Below are positions 11,896 through 21,447 of a stretch of 64,000 nucleotides of DNA, piece by piece; positions within the stretch are counted from its first letter, which is position 1; each line of letters begins with the position of its first letter. A program made the translations under genes and the position numbers. The stretch is from Ciona intestinalis. Taxonomy: Eukaryota > Chordata > Ascidiacea > Phlebobranchia > Cionidae. The stretch covers positions 1,054,693 to 1,118,692 of the forward strand of contig NC_020176.2 in the NCBI RefSeq assembly GCF_000224145.3, read 5' to 3'. The notes beneath the pieces were generated by a model, which was not told the DNA's origin, searched no databases, and saw nothing but the letters and a program-made list of their open reading frames with translations.

Positions 11896-13460
11896 AATAC
11901 AAATTTAAATTAATTAAATACTACAACCAAACATTCCAACGTGAATTTTTTTAACATCCAGTATCAAAAGCAAAATCACCCATTCAAAAGAAAAAGAGAG
12001 CCAGGCGTCCGTGAACGGGCACGAGCATCATACAGTCATACCAAAGCAAGTGTATACGCCCTGAGCTTTGGTCATCATAGTACTCTCTATTGTCTATGAC
12101 TCTATGCCATGGTCATAACGTCACGATGGATTCATCAGCCCCGCCTCATTAATGATAATAACTAGTGTAGCAGTTAAACATAACTGCCGCTTGAGGACGA
12201 ATAAAGCCAAGCAGCAGTTTGAACAGTCAAATAAGTCGATCAAGAAGCGAAGTCGAAACTAAAACATCGAACATTAAAGTTCTAGCAAAAGCTTAGCAGC
12301 GAGTCCTAACGTAAATTACCGTCGTTGTAAAATCAATGCACGGTCATCGACAGTACAGTGTTTCATATTCTGTCATGTGAGTACGTGTGCGACAAAGTGT
12401 AAAATACGCAGTCTAAAAAGTCAATGTAGAACCAGAGTATACTAAACGTATACTCTGGTAGAACCAACTGTCATCGATAAACGTTATTCGAGCAACCTTT
12501 GTTTAGCTAGCAATATTCATTCATTGCTCACACGCGGCAAAGCAGTAAAAAATCGGCCACAAGGTTTCAGTCTCCGTATGCATTCGTACATAAAGTTTGT
12601 AGTAGTCGAGGCGTTGGTCTACTGGTCTTGCAAAAAAAGGGTCTAAAAATGTGATGTAAACCGGCTAAATAATCACATGACAAGGGTCGTGTTTTAGGTG
12701 AAACATACCTATTATTAACTGACACCTTTTCCACTTATCCATAGTGTTTTAACAACTGTTGTTTAATGTTAATTCCCTTCTCTTTTTAAAAAACTTCTTC
12801 ATCATATATACGTGAGGAAATAAATAATTATTATTTTAAAAGTTAAGGAAAGATAAGAAATTGTGGCATGACTGAGCAATTATAAAAAAACTATTCATAT
12901 TGAAAATAGGATCCGGATTGCTTAGGTTTGTAGCTCTTTAAAACTTTCAAAACTCCTTTTATTACATTTCCCATACCAATATTATTTTCAGGATTGTAAA
13001 CTTCAAAACAGTATAAATAAAAAAATAAAGATTCATTAGTACAAAGATTGGTAAACCAGCAAATGCTACATAACACTAATCTATAATCCTAAACATTTAT
13101 GATAAAATAAATAAAAATTGCATATAAAAATACATTGTATAATACAATCACAATTTATTTTTAGTTATAGAAAATGATTTGACAACATAATTTTTTATGG
13201 TACAGATAAAGCAATAACATTTACAATATTAGTAAAACCTTTTTATGCAATATTACAGCCTATTTGTGGTAGTACGCAATTAATAAATTGATAAACAAAT
13301 AAAAAGTGCATTTCGGCATAAGGCAGGTAATCAAGTAGCAAGTAATTGTATAAAAATATGAAAACATAAAATGTTGCACTGTTAACTAATGTACAAAACA
13401 AAATAAAGAAATCAATTTAAAAATTAGGCAAGTAAGAATTGTGTAAAGTAAAACATGACA
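11896..13460. other. Intergenic between RCE1 promoter and the FAM69-like 3' end
   Basis: Right of the RCE1 start lies sequence with a CRE-like AACGTCACG (~12118), probably RCE1 upstream DNA. A 12-bp-arm inverted repeat lies at 12431-12459. A complemented AATAAA at ~13155 may be the poly(A) signal of the minus-strand gene that stops at 13461. No coding exon recognised. Confidence 0.45.
12431..12459. repeat. Perfect inverted repeat, 12-bp arms, 5-base loop
   Basis: ACCAGAGTATAC, loop TAAAC, then GTATACTCTGGT. The flanks also share GTAGAACCA on both sides. Confidence 0.9.
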
Positions 13461-14768
13461 TTATAAATGATTATGGGGATTTGTCTGTGCAAACTCTAAA
13501 ACAATCTCAAGGCCTCGACGAAAGGAAGTCCAGCTACATCGAAACTGTGGGGTGGCCTGTCTTGAACAAGCCAACAACTCAGTTAATCTAAATTTATGTG
13601 GCCAGCTATCAGAAACCTGGTCACTGAGCGTTTGAAATATCCAACGTGAAAATATACAAAGGTGTAAATGTGTATCTAGTCCTGAACATCGCATTTCAGG
13701 TGTGCAATATCCACGTAATTCTTTGCAATGTTTTCCAAGTTGATATAAGAATGCACCTTTATTGTCCAAGCCTACAGTTGGGCAATGCTGCCATGTGGTA
13801 CATGTAGTTCCAGACAGAAACTTTCTGTAGTGGGTGTTTAAACGATCACCAAATAAAAAATTTTCAAAACCTTCTGGGAATTGCATTACAATATCATAGT
13901 TGTCAGTAAACACCAGGTGTTTGGGATGAAAGTTTAAAGGGTACAAACCATTTTTTAAAAATGTCTCAAAAATTTTTGAAATACTAATCATTGTTTTAAT
14001 TGAGCCAATTAGGGAGAATGAACTGAACTTTAAATGGTTTATTAAACCAAGCAAAGCAATACATTTGTCATTAAAAGTGGGGGTCTGTATCATGGGACCA
14101 CACACTGGCTGAGCTTTGGTATATCGCTGGATAACATACTGAACTTTTTTCACTTCAAGCAATGAAAATGGTTCCAAACCCATTTCTTGCCCACTTTTTA
14201 GCAAAACACATGTTCCATGTAGTGTAGGTACCCCTGGCCATCCTTGCATTTGATACAGATTAAAAAACACAACGAGATTGCTCATAAATGATGGACTGCT
14301 TTTGGACATATAGATCCCTGTTTCTGTTTCGATGATAGATAAAGAAGAAACATCAACTGTTGTTCCATCCGGTTCGATCAACTTCCCATCTTTATTGTTG
14401 TCTAGAGAATATTGAGCCCTTGTCTGTACTTGAGACCAACCATCACATGTTAAATGTTTGTGAAAAAGGATCATCATGTTTTTATCCAACTTAGCTTTAA
14501 CAGGAAGAAAAATTGTGTTGTAGGAAAGATAGTTTTCTGAATCCTCTTGTCTGTTTTGACTAATCAAAACATCTTGCTGTAATTGAAGCTCGGCAATTTT
14601 AGCAGTTAAATTTTGCATTTTTTCATTGTGTTCGTGTTTACTAGTGCCTCTTACTGAACATGATTGGTAGTTTGGATATAGATTTACAGCCAAGTATAGC
14701 ATAAAACATAAAACGATTATTGCCACAAAACTTTTACATTTGTGAGCAAAAAATATTGTACGCATCAT
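13461..14768 (-). CDS. FAM69/DIPK1-like type II membrane kinase-like protein
   Basis: Single-exon frame of 435 codons from the double Met. A short cytoplasmic start is followed by a signal-anchor helix (~12-30), a coiled-coil-like Gln/Leu-rich stretch (~48-70) and a lumenal domain. An EF-hand-like loop (DNNKDGKL) inserted in a divergent kinase fold, and clustered C-terminal cysteines (C..C...C.ELRGYC..EMRC), recall FAM69/DIPK1 proteins of the ER/Golgi. Canonical kinase motifs (HRD, DFG) are not visible, so activity is doubtful. A longer frame reaches an ATG at 14888, but a clean acceptor (TTTTTATTTGCAG) lies between, so that part is probably intron or outron. Family call moderate; another secretory-pathway kinase-like family is possible. 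Confidence 0.5.
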   Translation of the reverse strand: MMRTIFFAHKCKSFVAIIVLCFMLYLAVNLYPNYQSCSVRGTSKHEHNEKMQNLTAKIAELQLQQDVLISQNRQEDSENYLSYNTIFLPVKAKLDKNMMILFHKHLTCDGWSQVQTRAQYSLDNNKDGKLIEPDGTTVDVSSLSIIETETGIYMSKSSPSFMSNLVVFFNLYQMQGWPGVPTLHGTCVLLKSGQEMGLEPFSLLEVKKVQYVIQRYTKAQPVCGPMIQTPTFNDKCIALLGLINHLKFSSFSLIGSIKTMISISKIFETFLKNGLYPLNFHPKHLVFTDNYDIVMQFPEGFENFLFGDRLNTHYRKFLSGTTCTTWQHCPTVGLDNKGAFLYQLGKHCKELRGYCTPEMRCSGLDTHLHLCIFSRWIFQTLSDQVSDSWPHKFRLTELLACSRQATPQFRCSWTSFRRGLEIVLEFAQTNPHNHL

Positions 14769-16017
14769 AGAAAAAATACAAAAGCTAACCTGCAAATAAA
14801 AACATTGTGAAGGTGTCAATAATGTAGCTTTACCATATTGACGACGGCTGTAAGCATAGTAACTTGCAACTATGCTGCAAGCTGACATAAATCTGTCATT
14901 TAAATTCTGCGTTTGTTGTTAACGTGGCGGCGGTGGCGCATCACTGCCCCTATACATCCTTTGTGGGCAGCTAGCATGTTGCAATCAGAGTCGTATAAAC
15001 ACCGAGTAGTCCAACTGCCGTCTATGTGCTATGTGTGTCCAAAATAGAGCAAAAGTGGTGACTTTGACAATGGGTTTAAACGAACTTGTTAAGTTTTGTT
15101 TGTGTTTTCCTATTGTGGAAAGGTGTAAAACAGCTTCTATTTACCTTAACAAACATTTTTTAGAAAAAATGTATAAATTTAGCCGCATTAAATGACTAAA
15201 ATGTCGCAAATCAACCGCTTCTAATTCTAATTTTTGACTTTTTTTGACACAGAAAACAAATAACACATGTTTTTTACATTTTTCAACCTTTAAATTTGTT
15301 TTTAGGCCCAAGTTTTTCTGTAATTTACCGAAAAACATACATTTTCCCTATACCTACTGTGTTATTTTGGACCCAAACTGGCGTTCAATTTGTGTTTTAC
15401 GTAACAATGGGTAGGACTACTCGGTATTTCTATGGCTCTGATCAGAGCCAAAGAAATGAAACAGAACAGCCATGTTATAACAACTATACATACTGACGTG
15501 CACGTAACACCAACAATTAATTACGTCATGTAAAATTTCCCATTTATCGAAAGGAAGCATGACTGGGGCAATGGAAAACTACAAATGCCGAAATGCAGCT
15601 TTGCCATTCGTGTCGCACCAAATGCAAAGCTATATATAATATTTATTCGAGTTGGGATACTGTGGTTGGAGCAGTTAACATAGTAGCATATATAGCATAG
15701 CCTACATTGGATCTATCTCTTCAAAAATGAGTTTCAGCGGTTTAAGTTACAGTATAATAACCGTTTTTAAAGCAATAACCAAAGATATGCCAAGTTTAAA
15801 ACAAAACGGAGATTTTGTAAGCAACTTTTGCTGGTGAAAATGTACCAAACGTTTTTAGGCGTGTAAAACTTGTGTTACCCGGCCATGCCATAATAAAGGA
15901 GTGATGAAAAACTGCGTATTTTTAACACACCAATACAAAACGGCAGACACGCCTTTAGCATTTCAATTTGTGTCATGTTTTTGGATCACTAACATTTTGT
16001 TTGCGTTGCAGCATAGA
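14769..16017. other. Intergenic, upstream of the FAM69-like gene
   Basis: Contains an 18-bp perfect palindrome at 15433-15450. No exon, SINE or MITE recognised before 16018. Confidence 0.5.
15433..15450. repeat. 18-bp perfect palindrome
   Basis: TGGCTCTGATCAGAGCCA, each half the reverse complement of the other with no loop. Confidence 0.9.
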
Positions 16018-16212
16018 TATAGTAGGGTGGGGGAGATAGGACACTTTTTCATTATATTTTCTTGTCCCATGTGGTAGTAAACAAAAAAAATTCAAAGAAA
16101 TATTCAACCGCATTCCCACGACTCCCATAGACCGTTGTAAATTGTTTAAAACACGATCAGGATATTTGTATATTATGTTTTAAAGGTGTCCCATCTTCTC
16201 CCACTCTAATAT
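16018..16212 (+). mobile_element. MITE family A copy, full length
   Basis: Ends TATAGTAGGGTGGGGGAGAT and its near complement; ~10 bp from an opposite-facing copy. Confidence 0.88.
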
Positions 16213-16221
16213 ACCTAAACA

Positions 16222-16415
16222 TATAGTATGATGGGGGAAGATCGGACACTTTTGACACAAAATATTGAAAAACACTGATCGTGTTTTAAACAATTAACAA
16301 CGGTTCATGGAAGTCGTAAGGATATATTATAATTCTTTGAATGTTCTTTGTTTACTACTAACTGGGACGAGTAAATAGAGTTAAAAAGTGTCCCATCTTC
16401 CCCCACCCCACTATA
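16222..16415 (-). mobile_element. MITE family A copy, full length, inverted
   Basis: Reverse of the previous copy: the ATCGTGTTTTAAACAATTAA block comes before the TTGTTTACTAC block. Both ends present. Confidence 0.88.
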
Positions 16416-17076
16416 TGTTTATGTATCTGTGGTTTCAGCAATTACGTTGTTTAGCAATATATAGCATTAGCTGTTGATTTTAACCTAAATACCAAAACAT
16501 ATGTTTTTGCGGTTCCAAGTAAATGTATGATGACAACATGCACGTGTATTTTTTTCTATTTAATCATGACCCGCATTTTGTAAAACATGGAAACGAATGT
16601 TCGGGACAACAGCAGAACAATATTTTGACTGAAATACAGAACGACCAGGCTAATATTTTGAGGTCACAGTTCGGCAGAAGGTTGTACCGTTTTTTCCGCA
16701 TCTTCTACATAAATTATTTTTGTAATAATACGTGCCCGTTCAATATAGTTTGACTCTCATGTTGTTTAGATTGTGTATTCGTTAGAGTTTGGTTGATTTA
16801 AATGAGCAGAAGTTTAGTTAATACTATACATATCATGGGTAAATCATGATGTATTTTAATCTTAAAATACGGCCCCAAATAAAGTAAATCTGTTTGCTAT
16901 ATACTGCTACTATAAGATGTGTTGCATAAAACGTGCCAAAACACCAATCCAATACCTGTGGTATGCATTCATTATTTATTGTTCAGACAGCATTGTTCGC
17001 TAAGCTGTTTTAATTAACTACCCACTTTAACACAACACAGATTTCTGTGGGGTTAGGTTTATTAACATTGGTCATT
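16416..17076. other. Upstream region of the secreted lectin gene
   Basis: No exon recognised. A 76-codon frame at 16523 shows no family features and is not called. Confidence 0.45.
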
Positions 17077-18444
17077 ATGAAGTGCATTTGGTTCATGTTG
17101 CTTGTAGTTATAAGCGAGGTCAATTCAAGTAAGTTGTCTACGTTTAAGTTAGTATAAGTATATATCATTAAAGTGTAAGTATATATATCTAGTAAACAAA
17201 TCCATCAACAGATAAACCGCTGACCAGCGGAGGGAGTTTTGAATTATCTTCGTTTTCGGCAAATGCTAAAACAAAAGCAAAGATCGGCTACATGATGTGC
17301 TTGCCTAAAGCTCCAGATTACGTTCACGCAACAGCAAGACCGAGCGACCCATCTTTACCCCACAAGTTCAACGTGGCCATCATTGAAATTAACAGAGGAC
17401 ACTTTATGATTGAATTGGAGCGAGTTGATCAAGCTACAGGGTGGGATACAATGATAACTGTGGATTGGTCCCTGTATATGGGTACGAACGTAAAACGATT
17501 TTGTGATCACCAGTGATATCTATAGTAGGGTGGGGGAAGATGGGACACCTGTTCATTCTATTTTCCTGTCCAATTTGGTAGTAAAGAAAGAAAATTCAAA
17601 GAATTATAAAACTATGCCTTCACAACTCCTTTAGACCGTTGTTAATTGTTTAAAACACGATCAGGATATTTAGATATTATGTGCTAAAGGTGTCCCATCT
17701 TTCCCCACCCTACTATATCTTATTTATCTTTTCTTACAGGTAAAGGAATGGTTTATCAGAATATAATCCTTTGGTTCCCTGCTGGTGCTTCAGTTGTAAA
17801 AGAATTAAACCTCACTCAAGCAATAAAATTTTGCGCCGAAAGCGGCGGTCGATTGGTGGATATTGTGGATAAAGCGATGTACGACATAGTTTATAACTAC
17901 TGTCGACAAACCATCGTATTCCCCATCAGACCAGCTACCCATGCTGATATTTGGCTCGGTTCAAGTTACAACACAGTGGTAAGTTTGAAATACTAGACTT
18001 AACCTGCTACATTCCATTCTGTAAGTGAATTTGTACATTTTCGAGAGTGAGTTTGCAAAACTCATAGGGAATAACAAGCGGAGACATGTCTTTCTCCTTC
18101 TAAATAGCCTAACTTACACGCCCACAAGCCACCAAATTTTTTAATAGTTTAAGACACTGCACAATAGTCGACAATTAATGGAGACACGAAAAGTTAATTT
18201 CCCGAGTTAAGAACTTGTTATATATATTTATCCACAGGCTGATACAGTAACACAAAGCAATGGAAATCCTGGGTATAATGGAGATTGGCACCCTGGTACT
18301 CCGTATAGGGGAGATCCGACCGACACCGGTTTGAGGCTTAGCATTAGACCACCAAGTTCAACCACCTCCGACCATGGATTGGTCAATCTTACCCCGGCAT
18401 TTGATCTTCCAGTTACACAATTGTGTTCAGCTAACCTAATGTAA
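17077..18444 (+). CDS. Secreted C-type-lectin-like protein
   Basis: Exons 17077-17128, 17212-17481, 17740-17978 and 18238-18444 give 255 residues. A signal peptide (MKCIWFMLLVVISEV) leads a ~90-residue domain with FNVAIIEI...FMIELERVDQATGWD, possibly H-type-lectin-like (tentative). A C-type-lectin-like half follows: FCAESGGRLVDIVDK, then DIWLGSS, ending PVTQLC. There is no membrane helix, so it is predicted secreted. The usual WND calcium site is absent. The exon 2 donor (GG|GTACGA) is weak but is the site that keeps phase; a MITE copy fills that intron. An AATAAA lies 29 bases after the stop, immediately before another MITE. The role is unknown; carbohydrate or microbe recognition is inferred. 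Confidence 0.7.
17521..17717 (+). mobile_element. MITE family A copy in lectin intron 2
   Basis: Full-length copy with TATAGTAGGGTGGGGGAAGA and a matching right end, occupying most of the 258-bp intron. Confidence 0.9.
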
Positions 18445-18472
18445 CCTAGTTAGCACGAATTACTGTCTGTCA

Positions 18473-18478
18473 AATAAA
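18473..18478 (+). terminator. Poly(A) signal of the secreted lectin gene
   Basis: AATAAA, 29 bases after the stop codon. Confidence 0.5.
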
Positions 18479-18497
18479 TGTGAATGCATAACCTATA

Positions 18498-18691
18498 TAT
18501 AGTAGGGTGGGGGAAGATGGGACACCTTTAACACGTAATATCCAAATATCCTGATCGAGTTTTAAACATATTACAACACGGTCTATGGGAGCCCAAAGGA
18601 TACGGTTTTATAATTCTTTGAATGTTCTTTGTTTACTACCAAATGGGACGATAAAATGAAACACAAAGGTGTCCCATATTCACCCTACTAA
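18498..18691 (-). mobile_element. MITE family A copy, inverted
   Basis: Full-length with left end TATAGTAGGGTGGGGGAAGA; sits 20 bases after the lectin poly(A) signal. Confidence 0.88.
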
Positions 18692-19291
18692 ATTTGTTTG
18701 ATATACCTGCTGTAATGCTTCACAATTCTACATATATTTTACTTTCTGTTGCTCTTGTTACATGGCATATTTGCATTTTTTTTGTATTGTAATTCTTGTA
18801 TTTTAGTTTTACGATACTAACAAACAATACAAATCAAAAGTACGCACTGGATTAATTTGAACGTATAACACACCGCAACGACGACACTATTATTTCTCGA
18901 ACAATTGCAAAGCTATACTTAGTGGAGACTACAACTGCTACCACCAAAGTCGTCCTTATTATTATAATTTGTAAGCTCTATAATTGTGCAAATGCCAAAT
19001 AAGCATATGAATTATAAGAACTTCCTATCGTAAACCAACCTAAATGACAGTTGTTGCAAGACAATTTACGCGAAAAGCTTTTATAACTTGGTTCACTAAA
19101 TCTAATGTTTAAAAATCACACTCTGGTTTTAACACCACAGTGGAATGTTGCGGATGTTTCAGCGCTATGACGTTACTTCCTCTCGTTGTTGTCATATAAA
19201 ATGGTAGCGTCATTGGTCGCTCTAGTGTTTTTGCAGTTATTCATCAAATACACCGTAGCATATATTATAAGAAGGACGCTGCAAAGGAAAT
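18692..19291 (+). promoter_or_regulatory. EF-hand gene upstream region with TATA-like box
   Basis: CATATAAAA at ~19193, about 95 bases before the ATG, with a CRE-like TGACGTTA at ~19168. Consistent with a core promoter; nothing else recognised. Confidence 0.35.
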
Positions 19292-20612
19292 ATGTCTCAA
19301 GGTAAGAAGAGGTATTCGGTCCATTTGTAAGCACTGACGTATATTAAATGTGATAGTAAAGCTGTAGTTACTAAAAATTCTTTTGTATAAAATTCCTATA
19401 GCATCTATAATAAGACCGAGTGTAGAGAAGTTATACTACAGGAGACCTATACGTTTGAGCATTCAGCATTTGTCGTATATATTAAAATAAAATTAATTCG
19501 AGCTACTGCATATACATGCAGGAAACACAAGTACAAACACGGAGCTGAACTTGGAATACGCAGCGTCTTTAATTCTGCGTGTGTTTCAAAGCTACGATGT
19601 TGATAACGGCGGTACATTGCAACGAAGAGAGTTACGAAACTTGTTACGGCAGTGTGGTGCGAAACTATCAAGTAAACAATGCGATGATATAATTGACCAG
19701 TTAGATACGGACGGCGATGGTAAGTTATTGATGTCCGGTGACTTAAAACTTAAAAAAATTAATGTTCGTAGTTGAACTTAACTACTGGTACTAACATTTT
19801 GGGCAATGGTTTTATTAGTATACAAACTTAAAAAAAAATGAATCAGAAATATTAAATAGCGGTAAAAGTGTGTGGGTTATGTATAGCTTGTTAATTAAGC
19901 AAACAAACCAATAGCCATTAAAATAGTTAGACAAATTGTTTTGTATTAGTCTTGTACCGGGAATGATGCATCGTTAACAGTGTTATTGCACCAGGTTGGC
20001 AACGATTTGTTTCCTGTATTGGCCCAGCATGTATGGCACAGTATACTTATTGTTGTGTATAAATATAGTTTCAATACCTGCAACCTAGGAATCCTGCATA
20101 CATTTATTAATAACCGGCGCTGTGGCACAGTGGTTACAACACCTGCCTCCAACACATATAGGTTTGCTAGTTCAAGGCTTGTCACTCCTTCCATTTTGGG
20201 CGTTATGTATCCTTAGCCAATCGTAGGTATATAAAGGTTGTCTAAGGCGTCTACCATGGCACCACAGAAAAAAATCCCCAAAATGATCACTTACAAGTTA
20301 TACCACTGTTAGGGAACACCAGGTATATGAAACAGATCTGTATTATAACGACTATATCGTTGACCTTTCCTCTCCAGGCGTAAATGAAATTTTGATTTAT
20401 TCATTGCAGGAGAGATGAACTTTGCAGAATTCATGGCCTTCCTCGGCAGATTGTATCAGTTACAATTCTTTGGTTCAGACCCTGGAGACTTCTGGAAAAG
20501 GACGAAAGAACAAGATGTTCAACCTGCTCCGAAACTCCCACCCCGCTCTTCTCCACACGCGTCCCCAAGAACAGTTGCTGGTCGTCCATTACCAGCGAAA
20601 CCGAGGGTATAA
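19292..20612 (+). CDS. Small two-EF-hand protein with proline-rich tail
   Basis: Exons 19292-19301, 19522-19719 and 20410-20612 (both introns phase 1) encode 136 residues. Two EF-hand loops are visible: residues 29-40 (DVDNGGTLQRRE) and 65-76 (DTDGDGEMNFAE), each with acidic positions 1, 3 and 12. After Phe90 comes a ~45-residue tail rich in Pro and basic residues (PKLPPR, PLPAKP) resembling SH3-domain ligands. No signal peptide or membrane helix, so probably cytosolic. The first coding exon has only 10 bases. A SINE fills the end of intron 2 and seems to supply the exon 3 acceptor. The exact family within the EF-hand superfamily is not recognised. Confidence 0.85.
20113..20406 (+). mobile_element. 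tRNA-derived SINE in EF-hand gene intron 2
   Basis: Head GGCGCTGTGGCACAGTGG and B-box-like GCTAGTTCAAGGC, then the shared body (CAGGTATATGAAACAG) and an ATTTATTCATT tail that runs into the exon 3 acceptor. Confidence 0.8.
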
Positions 20613-20934
20613 ATCAAGCTAAGTGTTGATTGGTGCCAAGCTGCAAAACGATAGAAAGTGAAACGCTATATAACACGTGTATTATCATACAACATCCTGC
20701 CATTATTTTTTTATTCCTGAAAGTGTTACTAGGAACTATATCATACCTATATATATGTAGAACCAAAATATGATATTCTGATAACGTATTAACATTATAC
20801 GTTTTATCTATTTTCTGTCGCCATTAAATTTTGCTTTTAAAGAAGTTACACAAAACCTGTATATGTTGTGAGCCTACAATGACGTTATTGTCGATATTTC
20901 AAATAATTAACCGATATTGTGACATAGAGTTATG

Positions 20935-21075
20935 TCCGTTGTCGTAGCGCGTAAAGGTTATGGGTTCGAAGATCGACACTGACACCAAAACGTCCATTTC
21001 TGCCATTCAGTATTCCGTCATGTGTTGGCCAAATTGTCAGCCATACAAAACGTTCACAGAGAAAAACAAATGACA
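20935..21075 (+). mobile_element. SINE fragment
   Basis: B-box GGTTATGGGTTCGAAG followed by a degraded SINE body (GTCAGCCATACAAAACG). The tail is missing. Confidence 0.5.
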
Positions 21076-21447
21076 AAAGCTTCAAAATAGTGCGGTTTTA
21101 AACGGATCAGTTTAAATTAAATATTTACATCAACATAAAGAATATCTGTACATAATTTCGACTTCTCTTACTTTTTTAAAATGAGAGAGTTAGGTATTTA
21201 CAAACACATTATAAGGCTCAAGATAAAAATCCAACTTGATAGTACAGTATAATGGAAACAACTATTTATAAATCAAAACAGGTCTCACATAACTATGCGT
21301 GGTGGCAGGAAATCTATATTTAAATACATTTCCTTGTTTAGTTTGTGTTGTTGTTGCTGTGTACTCCAGATTTAAAGTACAGCAGTCTACAGTTAGATTA
21401 CACAAATATAAATGTCAATCAGAAGTGATTACACACAGCAGCATAAC

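Noticed and set aside
14769-14888. Extension of the FAM69-like protein to the ATG at 14888
   Set aside because: A strong acceptor lies inside the extension and the added residues do not resemble a membrane-protein N-terminus.
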